Numbered from the stretch's first letter, positions 6,488-16,245 are shown. The stretch: DNA of 25,663 bases from an uncultured Eubacteriales bacterium (GCA_910580045.1 CAJTXF010000022.1:1-25663), one strand, 5' to 3'. The notes: a model not told the origin generated them from the sequence alone. Numbers and translations are program-made.

Positions 6488-9400
6488 ATGAATCAAAAAG
6501 CACAGACTTTTGCGGTGTTAGCGGAAAACACCGCCAGCCAGCTTACCAAGAGCTATACCGAGTGGACAGGCTTTTTAGGCTCCATGGGCAGGCTCTACAA
6601 ATACCCCTACATCGAGCAGGTGTTCATCTACGCCCAGCGCCCGGAGGCCACGGCCTGCGCCAGCTACGATATGTGGAATAAACGTATGGGCCGGGTTGTG
6701 CGGCGAGGGTGTAAGGGTATCGCCCTGCCGGATGCCGGGGAGAACAGCCGTGGCCTGCGGTATGTGTTCGACATAGAGGACACGGTGAGCAGGAATGGGA
6801 GCCGTCGCCCCTATGTATGGGAGTATCTGGACGAACACGAGGAACCCGTCACCCGTATACTGGCCGAAAAGTATGGCATTACCGACGAGGGCGGCTTGGC
6901 CTACCAACTGGAGGCCATTGCCCAGGATTTAGCTGGCGGGTATTGGGAGGACCATATGGAGGACATCCTTGCCAGTGTCCCCGGCTCATTTTTGGAGGAG
7001 TTTGACGAGCTGAATATAGAGATGGCTTTTCGGGAGGCGGCCAGCGTCAGCACGGCCTATGTCCTGTTCTCCCGGTGCGGCCTGGACCCTGATGGGCATT
7101 TCTCAAAAGAGGATTTTATGCCTGTGTTCGACTTTAACACCCTGGACGCTGTGACCGCCCTGGGCACGGCAGTCAGCGAGAACAGTGAGCAAGTCTTACG
7201 GCAGATTGAAATTGTGGCTAAGAATCATGAACGCACACGGCGTATAGAGAGAAGGAGAGAATTGTATGGAGAACAACCTGGCCTACCGGCAGGAGGGGGA
7301 CTTCCTGCTGCCCGAATTAGAGGCGGAAACACCATCGACTTTGGGGAAATACGGACGGATGCGGGAGAGGTATCTGCGGGAGGAGCGCCCGGTACTGTAC
7401 AACCGTCTGATTCTAAGTGGGAAACTGACAACGCACCTGTCGGAGATCGAGCAGACCGCCAACCAGAGATTGGAGCGGATGATGCCGGAGCTGAAGAAGT
7501 CCATGGGCCTGACGGAGCGGCTGAAAACCCAGGACCCCATGAAGTGGGCGGGCCTGATGAACAACGCGAAAGCGAAAGCGGAGGAACTGATTTTGCGGGA
7601 ACTCATTTACATCTGACCGCTCCTGCCGCGCCCACTGGTGGAATCTCGGATAGTCCCGCAGAAGACCAGATTGTTATCCAAGTAGACGAACCTGCCAGAG
7701 ATGATGATTACATCCCCAACCTGTTTGAGCTGGCGGACTCTGCGATTTTCCAGGCTGACCAGCCTGCCGGTCAGCCTATCGTTATACGCCCCCAGCAGTC
7801 CCAGGAGGTCATAGACGCGGCCTTGACCTTGGGTGCTAACGACCCGGACAGCCGCCTGCGCATTATCGCGGAGTTCATGAAAAATAAGCCCCTAGAGGAA
7901 AACGCCCGGTTTTTGCAGGCCCACTACAAGGAGAACGGCGCGGGCTTTTACATAGGGGAGCGCAAATATTCTCTCTGGTACAATGAGTCGGGGATGCAGA
8001 TAGCTCCCGGCGAGAGCGCCCTGACCTTTAACGCAACTGCGCTCACTTGGGAACAGGCTGCGGAGAGAATCCGGGAGCTGCTGGACGAGGGCAAATATGC
8101 CAGCCAAGCCATGCTCTATCGGGCTTGGCCCTTTGAGAAGAACCGGGTAGCGCAGGCCCTCCAATACCTGCACCGGGACATTGACGAGGATTATAAAGAC
8201 AAATATCTGCCCACGCTGACCGCCGCTCTTGATGGCACATTTATCTATCCCGATGTGGTGGACAAGACCAAAGAACTGCTGGAGCAGCCGGAACACTTGG
8301 AGGCGGTGATTGGCGAGTTTATGGCCTTTCAAAAGGACTACGCCCACAACAGGGATATCCTCCGCTTTCATTCCCACCGCCCGGACGAAATTGTGCAGGG
8401 CTTGGTGGACTTACAGTGTACCCCTCTTATATTTGCCGCCTCGCCGGACTATGCGCCTGTGGAGCGGTTTTTCATTTCCCAGGATGAGATTGACGCGCTG
8501 TTGCGGGAGCAGTCCCAGGCCAATGACCACCGCATAGCCCTGTACAATTTCTTTGAACAGCACCCGGACTGCAAAGAGCGGGAGAAATATTTGAGCCATC
8601 TTCACGGCGAATACTCCGGTTATCACGGCGGCAATGACAATATCACCTATACCCACAAAGAGCTGACGTTTTCTCACGGCAGTATTACCAACCCCTATGC
8701 AGCGGTCAAATTGAAGTGGCCCCAGGTGCGCAAGCGGATTGAGGAACTCATTAAGAGGGGTAAATTCCTCTCCGCAGAAGACAGGGAAATTCTGGAGAGC
8801 CGGACGCTGGAAATACCATCGGAAGAATCCCCTGCGCCGCCTGTTGAGCCGGAACCCCTCTCTGAGCAGTCAGAGGATGAACCGGTTCGCGACTCAACAT
8901 TCCAATACCGCCGTTTAAGCCAGATGAAAGCGGACTGTGAGTATTTCCTTGGCGCTGGCAATCGTAAGAACAAACACTTGTGGGAGGAAAGTGTATTCTC
9001 TCATATCAAGGAAATGTGCAGGATATACGACCTTCTCCCGGAGAAACCGGAATGGCTGACCATGGAGGAAATTGACAGCTACGCCAAGCGCATGACCCCC
9101 CGGTATCAGGTGGTGGTATACCACTCTACAGAAAACGGCTTTGATGAAAAAATGGCGTATCAAACGCTTACCGAGGCCCAGCGGACAGCCCGACAGTACG
9201 TTTCCGGTGAGAAGGATGAGGACGGTTTTCAGTATGAGGGCGCGGCGGTCTGGGACTTGCAGGAACGCCAGTGGCTCTTTGTCAAGGGATATTTCCCAGT
9301 GCTGGATGGGCGTGAAGAGCTGCCCTATCTGCCGTATAAGCCGGACGAGGAACCGAAGCGGTCCCAGTCTGAGCAGGCTCCCACAGTACGGGATTTATAC

Positions 9401-12400
9401 GAGAAGTACAAAGCAGAAATTATTACCGCTCTTAGCGGCGACCAGCCCTACCGCAACGCCTGTCAGAATTCAGACAAAGATACCGCCTACCTGGAGGGTG
9501 CCGCCGCCATTAAGAGGATTGTGCTTGCCGCCGGGGATGATACCCTTACCAAGCTCTATTTTGATAATGTCAAGTTCCATAACGACCTCCACCAGGAAAC
9601 GCTGGATGAAACCTATCCCCTTTTCTCTGAGCCAGAGCAAGCCACTACTGTACAGGACGAGCCACCCCAGGAAACGAACACTCCCGAGGACCTTACAGAT
9701 TTACAGAAAAAGGCTCTTGAAATCGCAAAGAGGTATGAGGACCTGCCGGTACAGGAGAAGATAGGGATTATCGCCCAATCCTTTGGCTGCACTTCGGGCC
9801 AGATTGAAACCTCCCCCTGCACCGGCAAATGGCGGGGCACCAGCGATATATCTATCCGGTTTGACAACGGCGTGTCCCTGTTTATCGGGAATGAGGCCAC
9901 CCCGAAAGCAAGAACGGCAAAGGCCAGAAATGAATGTGTCAATAAAATGCTGGTATGGTACAACCCGGAAATTGCCAGGATTACAAAGGAAACCGCTCTT
10001 GCCGCGCTCAAACAAAGGGAGAAGAAAGACAACGCAATAGCCGCGGAAAAGGGCTTAAAGCCGTACACTCTGCTCAATGTGGAGCTGCACAATGGCACAC
10101 AGAGAAAAGACAGCGGATATATCGGCTGGTACTATGTGACCTTGGCTGTTGACGGCAAAATCCATGCCCACCTGGAAAGCGGATTGAATCACGAGATATC
10201 CTTTGGCAAGGCGGGCGAAAGCCCCACAAATGAGAAATATCTTGTTGCAGGAGCGCTCAAGGAAACAGAAGTTGACTATGTTTTCAATAACGTGGGCCAT
10301 TCCTCCACCTCCGGTCTGTATACGCTGCCCATCAGCGATGATGTCCGGGAGAGGGCGGAAAAGACGCTTGCCAAACTGGAAATGCAGATGGAAACCCCAA
10401 AACTCCAGAAACCAGACGGAAAAGGACTGGAAGTCCTAAATAATCCTGACTTTCAGAGCCATATGAAAAAGGAAATGGAGGAAAGCACACCGCCCCGCGA
10501 CCCCCTTTCCCCAGCTTACAAGGCCGGTGATACCGTTTACCTGGACAACACCGCGTTTACCATTACGGAGGTGGGTACATCTGATGTTCATCTGCAAGAC
10601 CCGGCCATGGCCTACCCTGTTTTCCGTGCAGAAAGTAAAGAAAATTTTGAAAAGCTGCTTCGCCGGGACGAGAGAAATTCATCCATCATCGATTATCTGT
10701 CTGTTACAATAATTGGCCCGGCTGACAATGGGGATGACCTCCGGGATGTGCTCACCAGTGAGAGCGGACTGCTCAATGAACAGGGAAAAGAAGATGTTTC
10801 AGCTTGGCTGCGTGGTGGTGCAGGCAACGCAGAGATTGCCCGCCGCATGGATGAAAAATTTGGCAAAACCGTTGAAACCATGGCCCTGGAGACAGGGGAA
10901 CAGGTGGATTTCAGCATATTTAGCGACAGAATGACGCTGGATATCCATGACGATTCCCGCACCGTGATGATGTATGACCTGCGGACGGTTGCCGGAGTAT
11001 TGCGGGCCATGTACCAACAGGAGTTGGGCGGGTTTCGTCATGAACCGGTTCCAGAGCACAATACACCGCAAAGCACACGCTATATTGTTGTATCGAACGA
11101 ATATGGTGAAAAAGGCCGCCCTTTCACTATATGGGATAGCTGGAACCGGCTGCACTATGCGGAAGTTGGTGACACGGTTAATAGCTTTGGCACCAGGGAA
11201 GAAGCGCAGACGTATGCGGACACACTCAATAGTGGGATGTATGTTTCAAAGCCGGTTGCCATCTATCCTGCCGAAAAGAACAACCTCCCCTTTGATGTAG
11301 TCATAGAAAAGCTCCACATAGAGGAACCCCAGCGAGGCCCCAAGGCCCAAAACTTCCACATCACCGACGATAATTTAGGCGCTGGCGGCGCAAAGGCCAA
11401 GTACCAGATGAATATGGCGGCACTCCATGCCTTGCAGAAAATTGAATCTGAAAACCGTACCGCCACGCGGTCAGAACAGGAAACCCTCTCAAAATATGTA
11501 GGCTGGGGCGCTCTGGCAGATGCCTTTGACGAGAGCAAGCCTAACTGGGCCAGCGAATATAAGGAGCTTTTGGAAACCCTTACCCCAGAGGAATACGAAT
11601 CCGCCCGCGCCTCCACGCTCAACAGCCACTACACGTCCCCCACCGTAATCAAAGCCATCTATCAGGCCCTGGAAAACATGGGTTTCAAGGGCGGCAATGT
11701 CCTGGAACCCTCCTGCGGCGTGGGCAACTTTTTCGGCCTGCTGCCGGAGAGCATGGCGAAATCCAAACTGTACGGCGTGGAGCTGGACGGTGTTACCGGG
11801 CGTATCGCAAAACAATTATACCCCAATGCCCACATTGAAATCAAGGGGTATGAGCAAACGAACTTTGAGAAAAACTCCTTTGACCTTGCTATTGGCAACG
11901 TACCTTTTGGAAATTATCAGGTTTTTGACCCAGCTTATAACAAGCTGGGTTTTTCGATTCATAACTACTTTTTTGCCAAGGCCATAGACCAGGTACGGCC
12001 CGGCGGCATCATTGCCTTTGTCACTTCCCGGTACACCATGGATTCCAAGTCCAGCCAAGCAAGGGAATACATGGCCCAGCGAGCTGAATTGTTGGGTGCA
12101 ATCCGTCTGCCCAAAAACGCTTTCCAATCTAACGCCGGAACGGAAGTGGTGTCGGACATCCTGTTCCTGCAAAAACGGGAGCAGCCCATTGCAGAGCTGC
12201 CCGATTGGGTACAAACGGAAGAAAACAAAGATGGATACACAATCAACAGCTACTTTATCAGACACCCGGAGATGATTTTGGGGGAACAATCCTCCGACAG
12301 CACGCAATACGGACGGCAGGATTTTACAGTGAACCCTCTCCCCGGCGCTGACCTGGGTGAATTGCTGAAGGAGGCCATTTCCCGCATAGAGGGCCAGTAT

Positions 12401-15400
12401 GCGGAGGCGGAAACCGCTCAAGTGGAGGACGAAAAAGAGCAGGAGAGTATCCCCGCCGACCCGGAGGTCAAGAACTTCTCCTATACTATTACAAAAGGGG
12501 ACATATATTACCGCCAGGATTCTGTTATGGTAAAGGTGGAACTGGGTGCAACGGCCAAGGCCCGAACAACCGCCCTTATTGACCTGCGGGACTGCACCCG
12601 GCGGCTTATCGCCCAACAGACGGAATTAAGCACAAGAGATGAAGAAATAAAATCCACCCAGGCTGAACTCAACCGGCTCTATGACAATTTCAGCGCCAGG
12701 TTTGGCCTTATCAACGATAAAACAAACGAGCGGGCGTTCTCCCAGGATTCCTCCTACTATCTGCTCTGCGCCCTGGAAATCCTGGACGACGAGGGCAAAT
12801 TTGTCCGCAAATCAGATATGTTTACAAAACGCACCATTTACCCCCACCAGCAAATCACCCATGTGGACACCGCTGCCGAGGCCCTGGCTGTTTCCATCGG
12901 GGAGCGGGCGCGGGTTGACATTCCCTTTATGGCCGGGCTTACCGGCAAAGCCGAGGATGAAATCATCCGGGACCTGCAGGGGCAGATTTACCGTGTGCCT
13001 ATGCGGGACCCGTCCCTTTACCAGACCGCCGATGAATACCTCTCCGGCAATGTGCGGGAGAAACTAACGACAGCCCAGGCCGCTGCTGCGGTTGACCCTG
13101 TGTTTTCCATCAATGTGAGCGCCCTGGAATCCGTACAGCCTAAGGATTTGGACGCATCGGAGATATCTGTCCGGCTGGGTACAGACTGGATAGAGCCTGC
13201 ATATGTGGAGCAGTTTATGTATGAAGTGCTTATAACCCCCCGCTATGCAAAGGAAAAAATCCATGTGCAGTATTCCTCCAAAGTCTGTATGTGGAACATC
13301 AGCAACAAGCACTGCATCCGTGATGACGATGTTCCGGCGTTTGTCACCTACGGCACCAGGAGGCGCAGCGCCTATATGCTCCTGGAAGATGCCCTGAACC
13401 TGCAAAACACCAGGGTATACGATTTAGTAACAGAGCCGGACGGAAAAGAAACTCGTGTGCTCAACGCCAAAGAAACCACCCTGGCCCAGCAGAAACAGGC
13501 CATGCTAAAGCAGAGGTTCCAAGATTGGATATGGAAGGACCCTGACCGCCGCCAAAAGCTGGTGCGAAAATATAACGACGAGATGAACAGCATACGTCCC
13601 CGGCAATACGATGGGAGCCACCTTGTTCTGTCTGGGATGAACCCTGAGATTCAGCTAGAGGAACACCAGAAAAACGCCGTCGCCAGGGCCGTCTATGGGG
13701 GCAATACCCTGTTCGCCCACTGTGTGGGCGCAGGCAAGACCTTTGAAATAACCGCCTCCGCCATGGAGATGAAACGGCTGGGCCTGTGCTCCAAGTCCAT
13801 GATTGTAGTTCCTAACCATATCACCCAGCAGTGGGCCAGTGAGTTTCTGCGGCTCTACCCCAACGCCAATATCCTGGTGACTACCAAGCGGGACTTTGAA
13901 AAGGACAGGCGCAAAAAGTTCTGCTCACGGATTGCGACCGGGGATTACGACGCTGTCATTATCGGCTACTCACAGTTTGAGAGAATACCCGTAAGCCACG
14001 AGAGGCAAATCAAGTTATTGCATCAGCAAATTGACAGTATTGTAGAAGGAATCAGACAGGAAAAAGAGGAGGACGGTCAAAGGTTTACCATCAAGCAGTT
14101 AGAGCGCACAAAGAAAAGTCTGGAGGCGCGGCTGGAAGAACTGCGGGCAGACAACCGCAAAGACGATGTTATAACCTTTGAGGAATTGGGCGTGGACCGG
14201 CTCTTTGTGGACGAGGCGGACAACTTTAAGAACCTCTTTTTGGCTACAAAAATGCAGAACGTGGCGGGACTTTCCACCTCCAATGCAAAAAAATCCTCGG
14301 ACATGTTCAGCAAGACACAGTACCTGGACGAAATCACGGGCTATAAAGGGGTCATCTTCGCCACTGGAACCCCCATTTCCAATTCCATCACGGAAATGTT
14401 TACAATGCAGCGATACTTACAGTACAACGCCTTAAAGGCCATGGACATGGAGCATTTTGATAGCTGGGCCAGCCGGTTCGGTGAAACGGCCATTGCCATG
14501 GAGCTGGCCCCGGCGGGCAACGGCTATAGGCCCCGAACCCGGTTTGCCAAGTTCTTTAACCTGCCGGAGCTGATGAATTTATTCCATGAGGTAGCGGATA
14601 TTAAGACGGAGGATATGCTGAACCTGCCCACGCCGGATGTGGAGTTCCACAATATCGTGGCAAAACCTACGGAGTTTCAAAAAGCGTATGTGCAGGAATT
14701 GTCGGAGCGGGCTACCGCTGTGCATGTGGGTAAGGTGGAGCCTACCATAGACAATCTCCTGAAGATAACCAACGATGGCCGGAAATTGGGGCTGGACCAG
14801 CGGCTCATAGACCCCTCGGCAGAGGACACTCCAGATTCCAAACTCAATCTTTGCGTGGACAATATCATGCGGTTTTGGGAGGAAAACAAAGAGGAAAAGC
14901 TGACACAGCTTGTGTTTTCTGACCTATCCACTCCCAAAAAGGACGGCGTTTTCAGTGTGTACAGCGATATAAAGGGGAAGTTGATGGCGCGGGGGGTGCC
15001 GGAAAGTGAAATTGCGTTTATCCATGACGCGAAAAACGAAGTGAAGAAGAAAGAGCTGTTTGCCAAGGTGCGCAGCGGTAAAGTACGGGTACTCATTGGC
15101 AGTACGCAAAAGCTCGGCGCTGGCACCAACGTACAGGACAGACTAATCGCCCTGCACCATTTAGATTGCCCCTGGCGGCCCCGCGACCTGACCCAGCGGG
15201 ATGGCCGCATCAAAAGGAGAGGCAACCAAAACGATACTGTACACATTTTCCGTTATGTAACAGAGGCCACATTTGATGCCTATCTCTACCAGACCGTAGA
15301 GAAAAAGCAGCAATTTATTGGGCAGATCATGACCTCCAAATCCCCGGTCCGGACCTGCGAGGACGTGGATGAAACGGCGCTGAGCTATGCGGAAGTCAAG

Positions 15401-16129
15401 GCCCTGTGCGCCGGGGACCCCCGCATTAAGGAGCGCATGGAACTGGATATGGAGGTAACAAAATTGCAGGTCATGCAGGCCAATTACCGCAGCCAGCAGT
15501 ATGATTTGGAGGATAAAATCCGGCTCTACTACCCCCAAGAGCAGCGGCGGTTAGAATGGAGGGTAGAGGGAATCCAAAGAGATATGGCTACCCTTGCGGA
15601 GCATCCTCTTCCTGCGGAGGGCTACATTGGCATGGATTTACTTGGTCAACACTTTGACGAGCGCAAAACGGCTGGTATCGTGCTGCTAAATGAATGTAAA
15701 AATGTTAAAACATATACAACTTCAAGAGTTGGTGAATATCGTGGCTTGAAGGTTCTCGTCAAGGGTTTGAACCTTCTCAGTGAACCGCAAATCATTCTCA
15801 AAGGCGCAGTAGAGTACGCCTTTACAGCCAGTGATTCTGACATTGGCAACATCACCCGCATGGACAATGTCCTGGAACGTCTGCCGGAGGAGTTGAAAAA
15901 AACAAAGGCCAGTTTAGAGAACATAAAGCAGCAGATGGAGAACGCCAAGGCCGAGGTGGGCAGGCCCTTCCCCCAGGAACAGGAGCTCATGGACAAGCTG
16001 GCGAGGATTGCAGAGCTGGATGTAGAGCTAAAGATGGCAGATAGTCCCCAACAGAGGCAGAATGGCCAAAACCTGGCAATTACGCCTGGCAAAGAGAATG
16101 AAATGCCGGAGATTCCCATCTCTCTTTAA
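6488..16129 (+). CDS. Giant polyvalent N6-methylase / SNF2-family helicase (3213 aa)
   Basis: Very large ICE protein of the methylase-helicase type, cytosolic and probably acting on DNA. Residues 1-110 form an ArdC-like ssDNA-binding module (FIYAQRPEATACASYDMW...VRRGCKGIAL). Residues 260-377 are a Gly/Asp/Glu/Pro-rich linker that overlaps the tnpV-like gene. Residues about 400-1600 are a chain of large-polyvalent-protein modules, including a duplicated unit (475-540 and 701-763), an LPD25-like unit (about 872-945) and units near 965-1045, 1338-1400 and 1531-1590. The N6-methylase fold follows, with motif I LEPSCGVGNFFG (about 1739-1750) and a catalytic motif NVPF at 1804-1807 in place of NPPF/Y. 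The SNF2 helicase has Walker A GAGKT (2414-2418), DEAD (2575-2578), TGTPISNS (from 2626) and QRDGRIKRRG (2903-2912). A coiled coil ends the protein. ATG 6488 follows GGGGAGGGAG. The likely role is DNA processing, protection or anti-restriction during transfer; the substrate is unknown. Confidence 0.9.
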   Translation: MNQKAQTFAVLAENTASQLTKSYTEWTGFLGSMGRLYKYPYIEQVFIYAQRPEATACASYDMWNKRMGRVVRRGCKGIALPDAGENSRGLRYVFDIEDTVSRNGSRRPYVWEYLDEHEEPVTRILAEKYGITDEGGLAYQLEAIAQDLAGGYWEDHMEDILASVPGSFLEEFDELNIEMAFREAASVSTAYVLFSRCGLDPDGHFSKEDFMPVFDFNTLDAVTALGTAVSENSEQVLRQIEIVAKNHERTRRIERRRELYGEQPGLPAGGGLPAARIRGGNTIDFGEIRTDAGEVSAGGAPGTVQPSDSKWETDNAPVGDRADRQPEIGADDAGAEEVHGPDGAAENPGPHEVGGPDEQRESESGGTDFAGTHLHLTAPAAPTGGISDSPAEDQIVIQVDEPARDDDYIPNLFELADSAIFQADQPAGQPIVIRPQQSQEVIDAALTLGANDPDSRLRIIAEFMKNKPLEENARFLQAHYKENGAGFYIGERKYSLWYNESGMQIAPGESALTFNATALTWEQAAERIRELLDEGKYASQAMLYRAWPFEKNRVAQALQYLHRDIDEDYKDKYLPTLTAALDGTFIYPDVVDKTKELLEQPEHLEAVIGEFMAFQKDYAHNRDILRFHSHRPDEIVQGLVDLQCTPLIFAASPDYAPVERFFISQDEIDALLREQSQANDHRIALYNFFEQHPDCKEREKYLSHLHGEYSGYHGGNDNITYTHKELTFSHGSITNPYAAVKLKWPQVRKRIEELIKRGKFLSAEDREILESRTLEIPSEESPAPPVEPEPLSEQSEDEPVRDSTFQYRRLSQMKADCEYFLGAGNRKNKHLWEESVFSHIKEMCRIYDLLPEKPEWLTMEEIDSYAKRMTPRYQVVVYHSTENGFDEKMAYQTLTEAQRTARQYVSGEKDEDGFQYEGAAVWDLQERQWLFVKGYFPVLDGREELPYLPYKPDEEPKRSQSEQAPTVRDLYEKYKAEIITALSGDQPYRNACQNSDKDTAYLEGAAAIKRIVLAAGDDTLTKLYFDNVKFHNDLHQETLDETYPLFSEPEQATTVQDEPPQETNTPEDLTDLQKKALEIAKRYEDLPVQEKIGIIAQSFGCTSGQIETSPCTGKWRGTSDISIRFDNGVSLFIGNEATPKARTAKARNECVNKMLVWYNPEIARITKETALAALKQREKKDNAIAAEKGLKPYTLLNVELHNGTQRKDSGYIGWYYVTLAVDGKIHAHLESGLNHEISFGKAGESPTNEKYLVAGALKETEVDYVFNNVGHSSTSGLYTLPISDDVRERAEKTLAKLEMQMETPKLQKPDGKGLEVLNNPDFQSHMKKEMEESTPPRDPLSPAYKAGDTVYLDNTAFTITEVGTSDVHLQDPAMAYPVFRAESKENFEKLLRRDERNSSIIDYLSVTIIGPADNGDDLRDVLTSESGLLNEQGKEDVSAWLRGGAGNAEIARRMDEKFGKTVETMALETGEQVDFSIFSDRMTLDIHDDSRTVMMYDLRTVAGVLRAMYQQELGGFRHEPVPEHNTPQSTRYIVVSNEYGEKGRPFTIWDSWNRLHYAEVGDTVNSFGTREEAQTYADTLNSGMYVSKPVAIYPAEKNNLPFDVVIEKLHIEEPQRGPKAQNFHITDDNLGAGGAKAKYQMNMAALHALQKIESENRTATRSEQETLSKYVGWGALADAFDESKPNWASEYKELLETLTPEEYESARASTLNSHYTSPTVIKAIYQALENMGFKGGNVLEPSCGVGNFFGLLPESMAKSKLYGVELDGVTGRIAKQLYPNAHIEIKGYEQTNFEKNSFDLAIGNVPFGNYQVFDPAYNKLGFSIHNYFFAKAIDQVRPGGIIAFVTSRYTMDSKSSQAREYMAQRAELLGAIRLPKNAFQSNAGTEVVSDILFLQKREQPIAELPDWVQTEENKDGYTINSYFIRHPEMILGEQSSDSTQYGRQDFTVNPLPGADLGELLKEAISRIEGQYAEAETAQVEDEKEQESIPADPEVKNFSYTITKGDIYYRQDSVMVKVELGATAKARTTALIDLRDCTRRLIAQQTELSTRDEEIKSTQAELNRLYDNFSARFGLINDKTNERAFSQDSSYYLLCALEILDDEGKFVRKSDMFTKRTIYPHQQITHVDTAAEALAVSIGERARVDIPFMAGLTGKAEDEIIRDLQGQIYRVPMRDPSLYQTADEYLSGNVREKLTTAQAAAAVDPVFSINVSALESVQPKDLDASEISVRLGTDWIEPAYVEQFMYEVLITPRYAKEKIHVQYSSKVCMWNISNKHCIRDDDVPAFVTYGTRRRSAYMLLEDALNLQNTRVYDLVTEPDGKETRVLNAKETTLAQQKQAMLKQRFQDWIWKDPDRRQKLVRKYNDEMNSIRPRQYDGSHLVLSGMNPEIQLEEHQKNAVARAVYGGNTLFAHCVGAGKTFEITASAMEMKRLGLCSKSMIVVPNHITQQWASEFLRLYPNANILVTTKRDFEKDRRKKFCSRIATGDYDAVIIGYSQFERIPVSHERQIKLLHQQIDSIVEGIRQEKEEDGQRFTIKQLERTKKSLEARLEELRADNRKDDVITFEELGVDRLFVDEADNFKNLFLATKMQNVAGLSTSNAKKSSDMFSKTQYLDEITGYKGVIFATGTPISNSITEMFTMQRYLQYNALKAMDMEHFDSWASRFGETAIAMELAPAGNGYRPRTRFAKFFNLPELMNLFHEVADIKTEDMLNLPTPDVEFHNIVAKPTEFQKAYVQELSERATAVHVGKVEPTIDNLLKITNDGRKLGLDQRLIDPSAEDTPDSKLNLCVDNIMRFWEENKEEKLTQLVFSDLSTPKKDGVFSVYSDIKGKLMARGVPESEIAFIHDAKNEVKKKELFAKVRSGKVRVLIGSTQKLGAGTNVQDRLIALHHLDCPWRPRDLTQRDGRIKRRGNQNDTVHIFRYVTEATFDAYLYQTVEKKQQFIGQIMTSKSPVRTCEDVDETALSYAEVKALCAGDPRIKERMELDMEVTKLQVMQANYRSQQYDLEDKIRLYYPQEQRRLEWRVEGIQRDMATLAEHPLPAEGYIGMDLLGQHFDERKTAGIVLLNECKNVKTYTTSRVGEYRGLKVLVKGLNLLSEPQIILKGAVEYAFTASDSDIGNITRMDNVLERLPEELKKTKASLENIKQQMENAKAEVGRPFPQEQELMDKLARIAELDVELKMADSPQQRQNGQNLAITPGKENEMPEIPISL
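7251..7258 (+). promoter_or_regulatory. Ribosome binding site of the nested tnpV-like gene
   Basis: GAAGGAGA lies 7 bases before ATG 7266, although both are inside the giant gene. A near-ideal Shine-Dalgarno at the start of the +1-frame ORF supports its being translated on its own. Confidence 0.7.
7266..7616 (+). CDS. tnpV: TnpV family protein, nested in the giant gene in the +1 frame (116 aa)
   Basis: The 116-aa product matches the TnpV family in length and layout as I remember it. It has an N-terminal MENNLAYRQEGDFLLPEL, a LGKYGRMRERYLREERPVLYN segment (only part shown: LGKYGRMRERYL, then RPVLYN), a middle helix QRLERMMPELKK, then LKTQDPMKWAGLMNNAK and the hallmark end EELILRELIYI. TnpV proteins are known from Tn4451-type and other clostridial mobile elements, and their function is unsettled. 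The whole gene lies within codons 260-377 of the giant protein but one frame over, with its own ribosome site at 7251-7258. In the giant frame the same bases encode low-complexity linker, so TnpV is the more protein-like reading. It could affect excision or gene regulation; that is not shown by the sequence. Confidence 0.85.
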   Translation: MENNLAYRQEGDFLLPELEAETPSTLGKYGRMRERYLREERPVLYNRLILSGKLTTHLSEIEQTANQRLERMMPELKKSMGLTERLKTQDPMKWAGLMNNAKAKAEELILRELIYI

Positions 16130-16137
16130 CGTATACT

Positions 16138-16181
16138 ATCGGAAAAACATCGGGAACCTATCGGAAGACAAACGGAGAATC
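16138..16181 (+). repeat. Four 11-bp helically phased repeats, ATCGGAA-N4
   Basis: Units begin at 16138, 16149, 16160 and 16171, exactly 11 bases apart: ATCGGAA, ATCGGGAA, ATCGGAA and the weaker AACGGAG. TATACTAT octamers flank the array at 16132-16139 and 16188-16195. One helical turn per unit would place all copies on the same face of DNA, as in a cooperative operator or iteron array. The array begins 9 bases after the giant gene stop and overlaps the candidate promoter at 16165-16193. Confidence 0.6.
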
Positions 16182-16193
16182 CTGTGCTATACT
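16165..16193 (+). promoter_or_regulatory. Candidate sigma-A promoter overlapping the 11-bp repeats
   Basis: The -35-like box AAGACA (16165-16170, 4 of 6 to TTGACA) and -10-like box TATACT (16188-16193, 5 of 6 to TATAAT) have the ideal 17-base spacing. Transcription would begin near 16200 and meet the hairpin at 16215-16245 before the DUF3848/3849 gene, so the output would be attenuated or only a short RNA unless read-through occurs. Confidence 0.45.
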
Positions 16194-16214
16194 ATGTATT
16201 GTAAAGAAGTGCAG

Positions 16215-16245
16215 AAAAGCGGGACTGGAAACAGCCCGCTTTTTT
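16215..16245 (+). terminator. Intrinsic terminator after the giant gene
   Basis: The stem AAAAGCGGG-(A)-CTG (16215-16227) pairs with CAGCCCGCTTTT (16232-16243), with one bulged A and a GAAA tetraloop, followed by more T (six T in total). It is a strong intrinsic terminator form. It lies 86 bases after the giant gene stop and about 15 bases after the predicted start of the candidate promoter's transcript. Confidence 0.8.

Noticed and set aside
11816..12616. 266-codon antisense ORF
   Set aside because: It lies wholly opposite the methylase domain, has no ribosome site or recognisable family, and is expected from high GC and the codon bias of the + strand gene.
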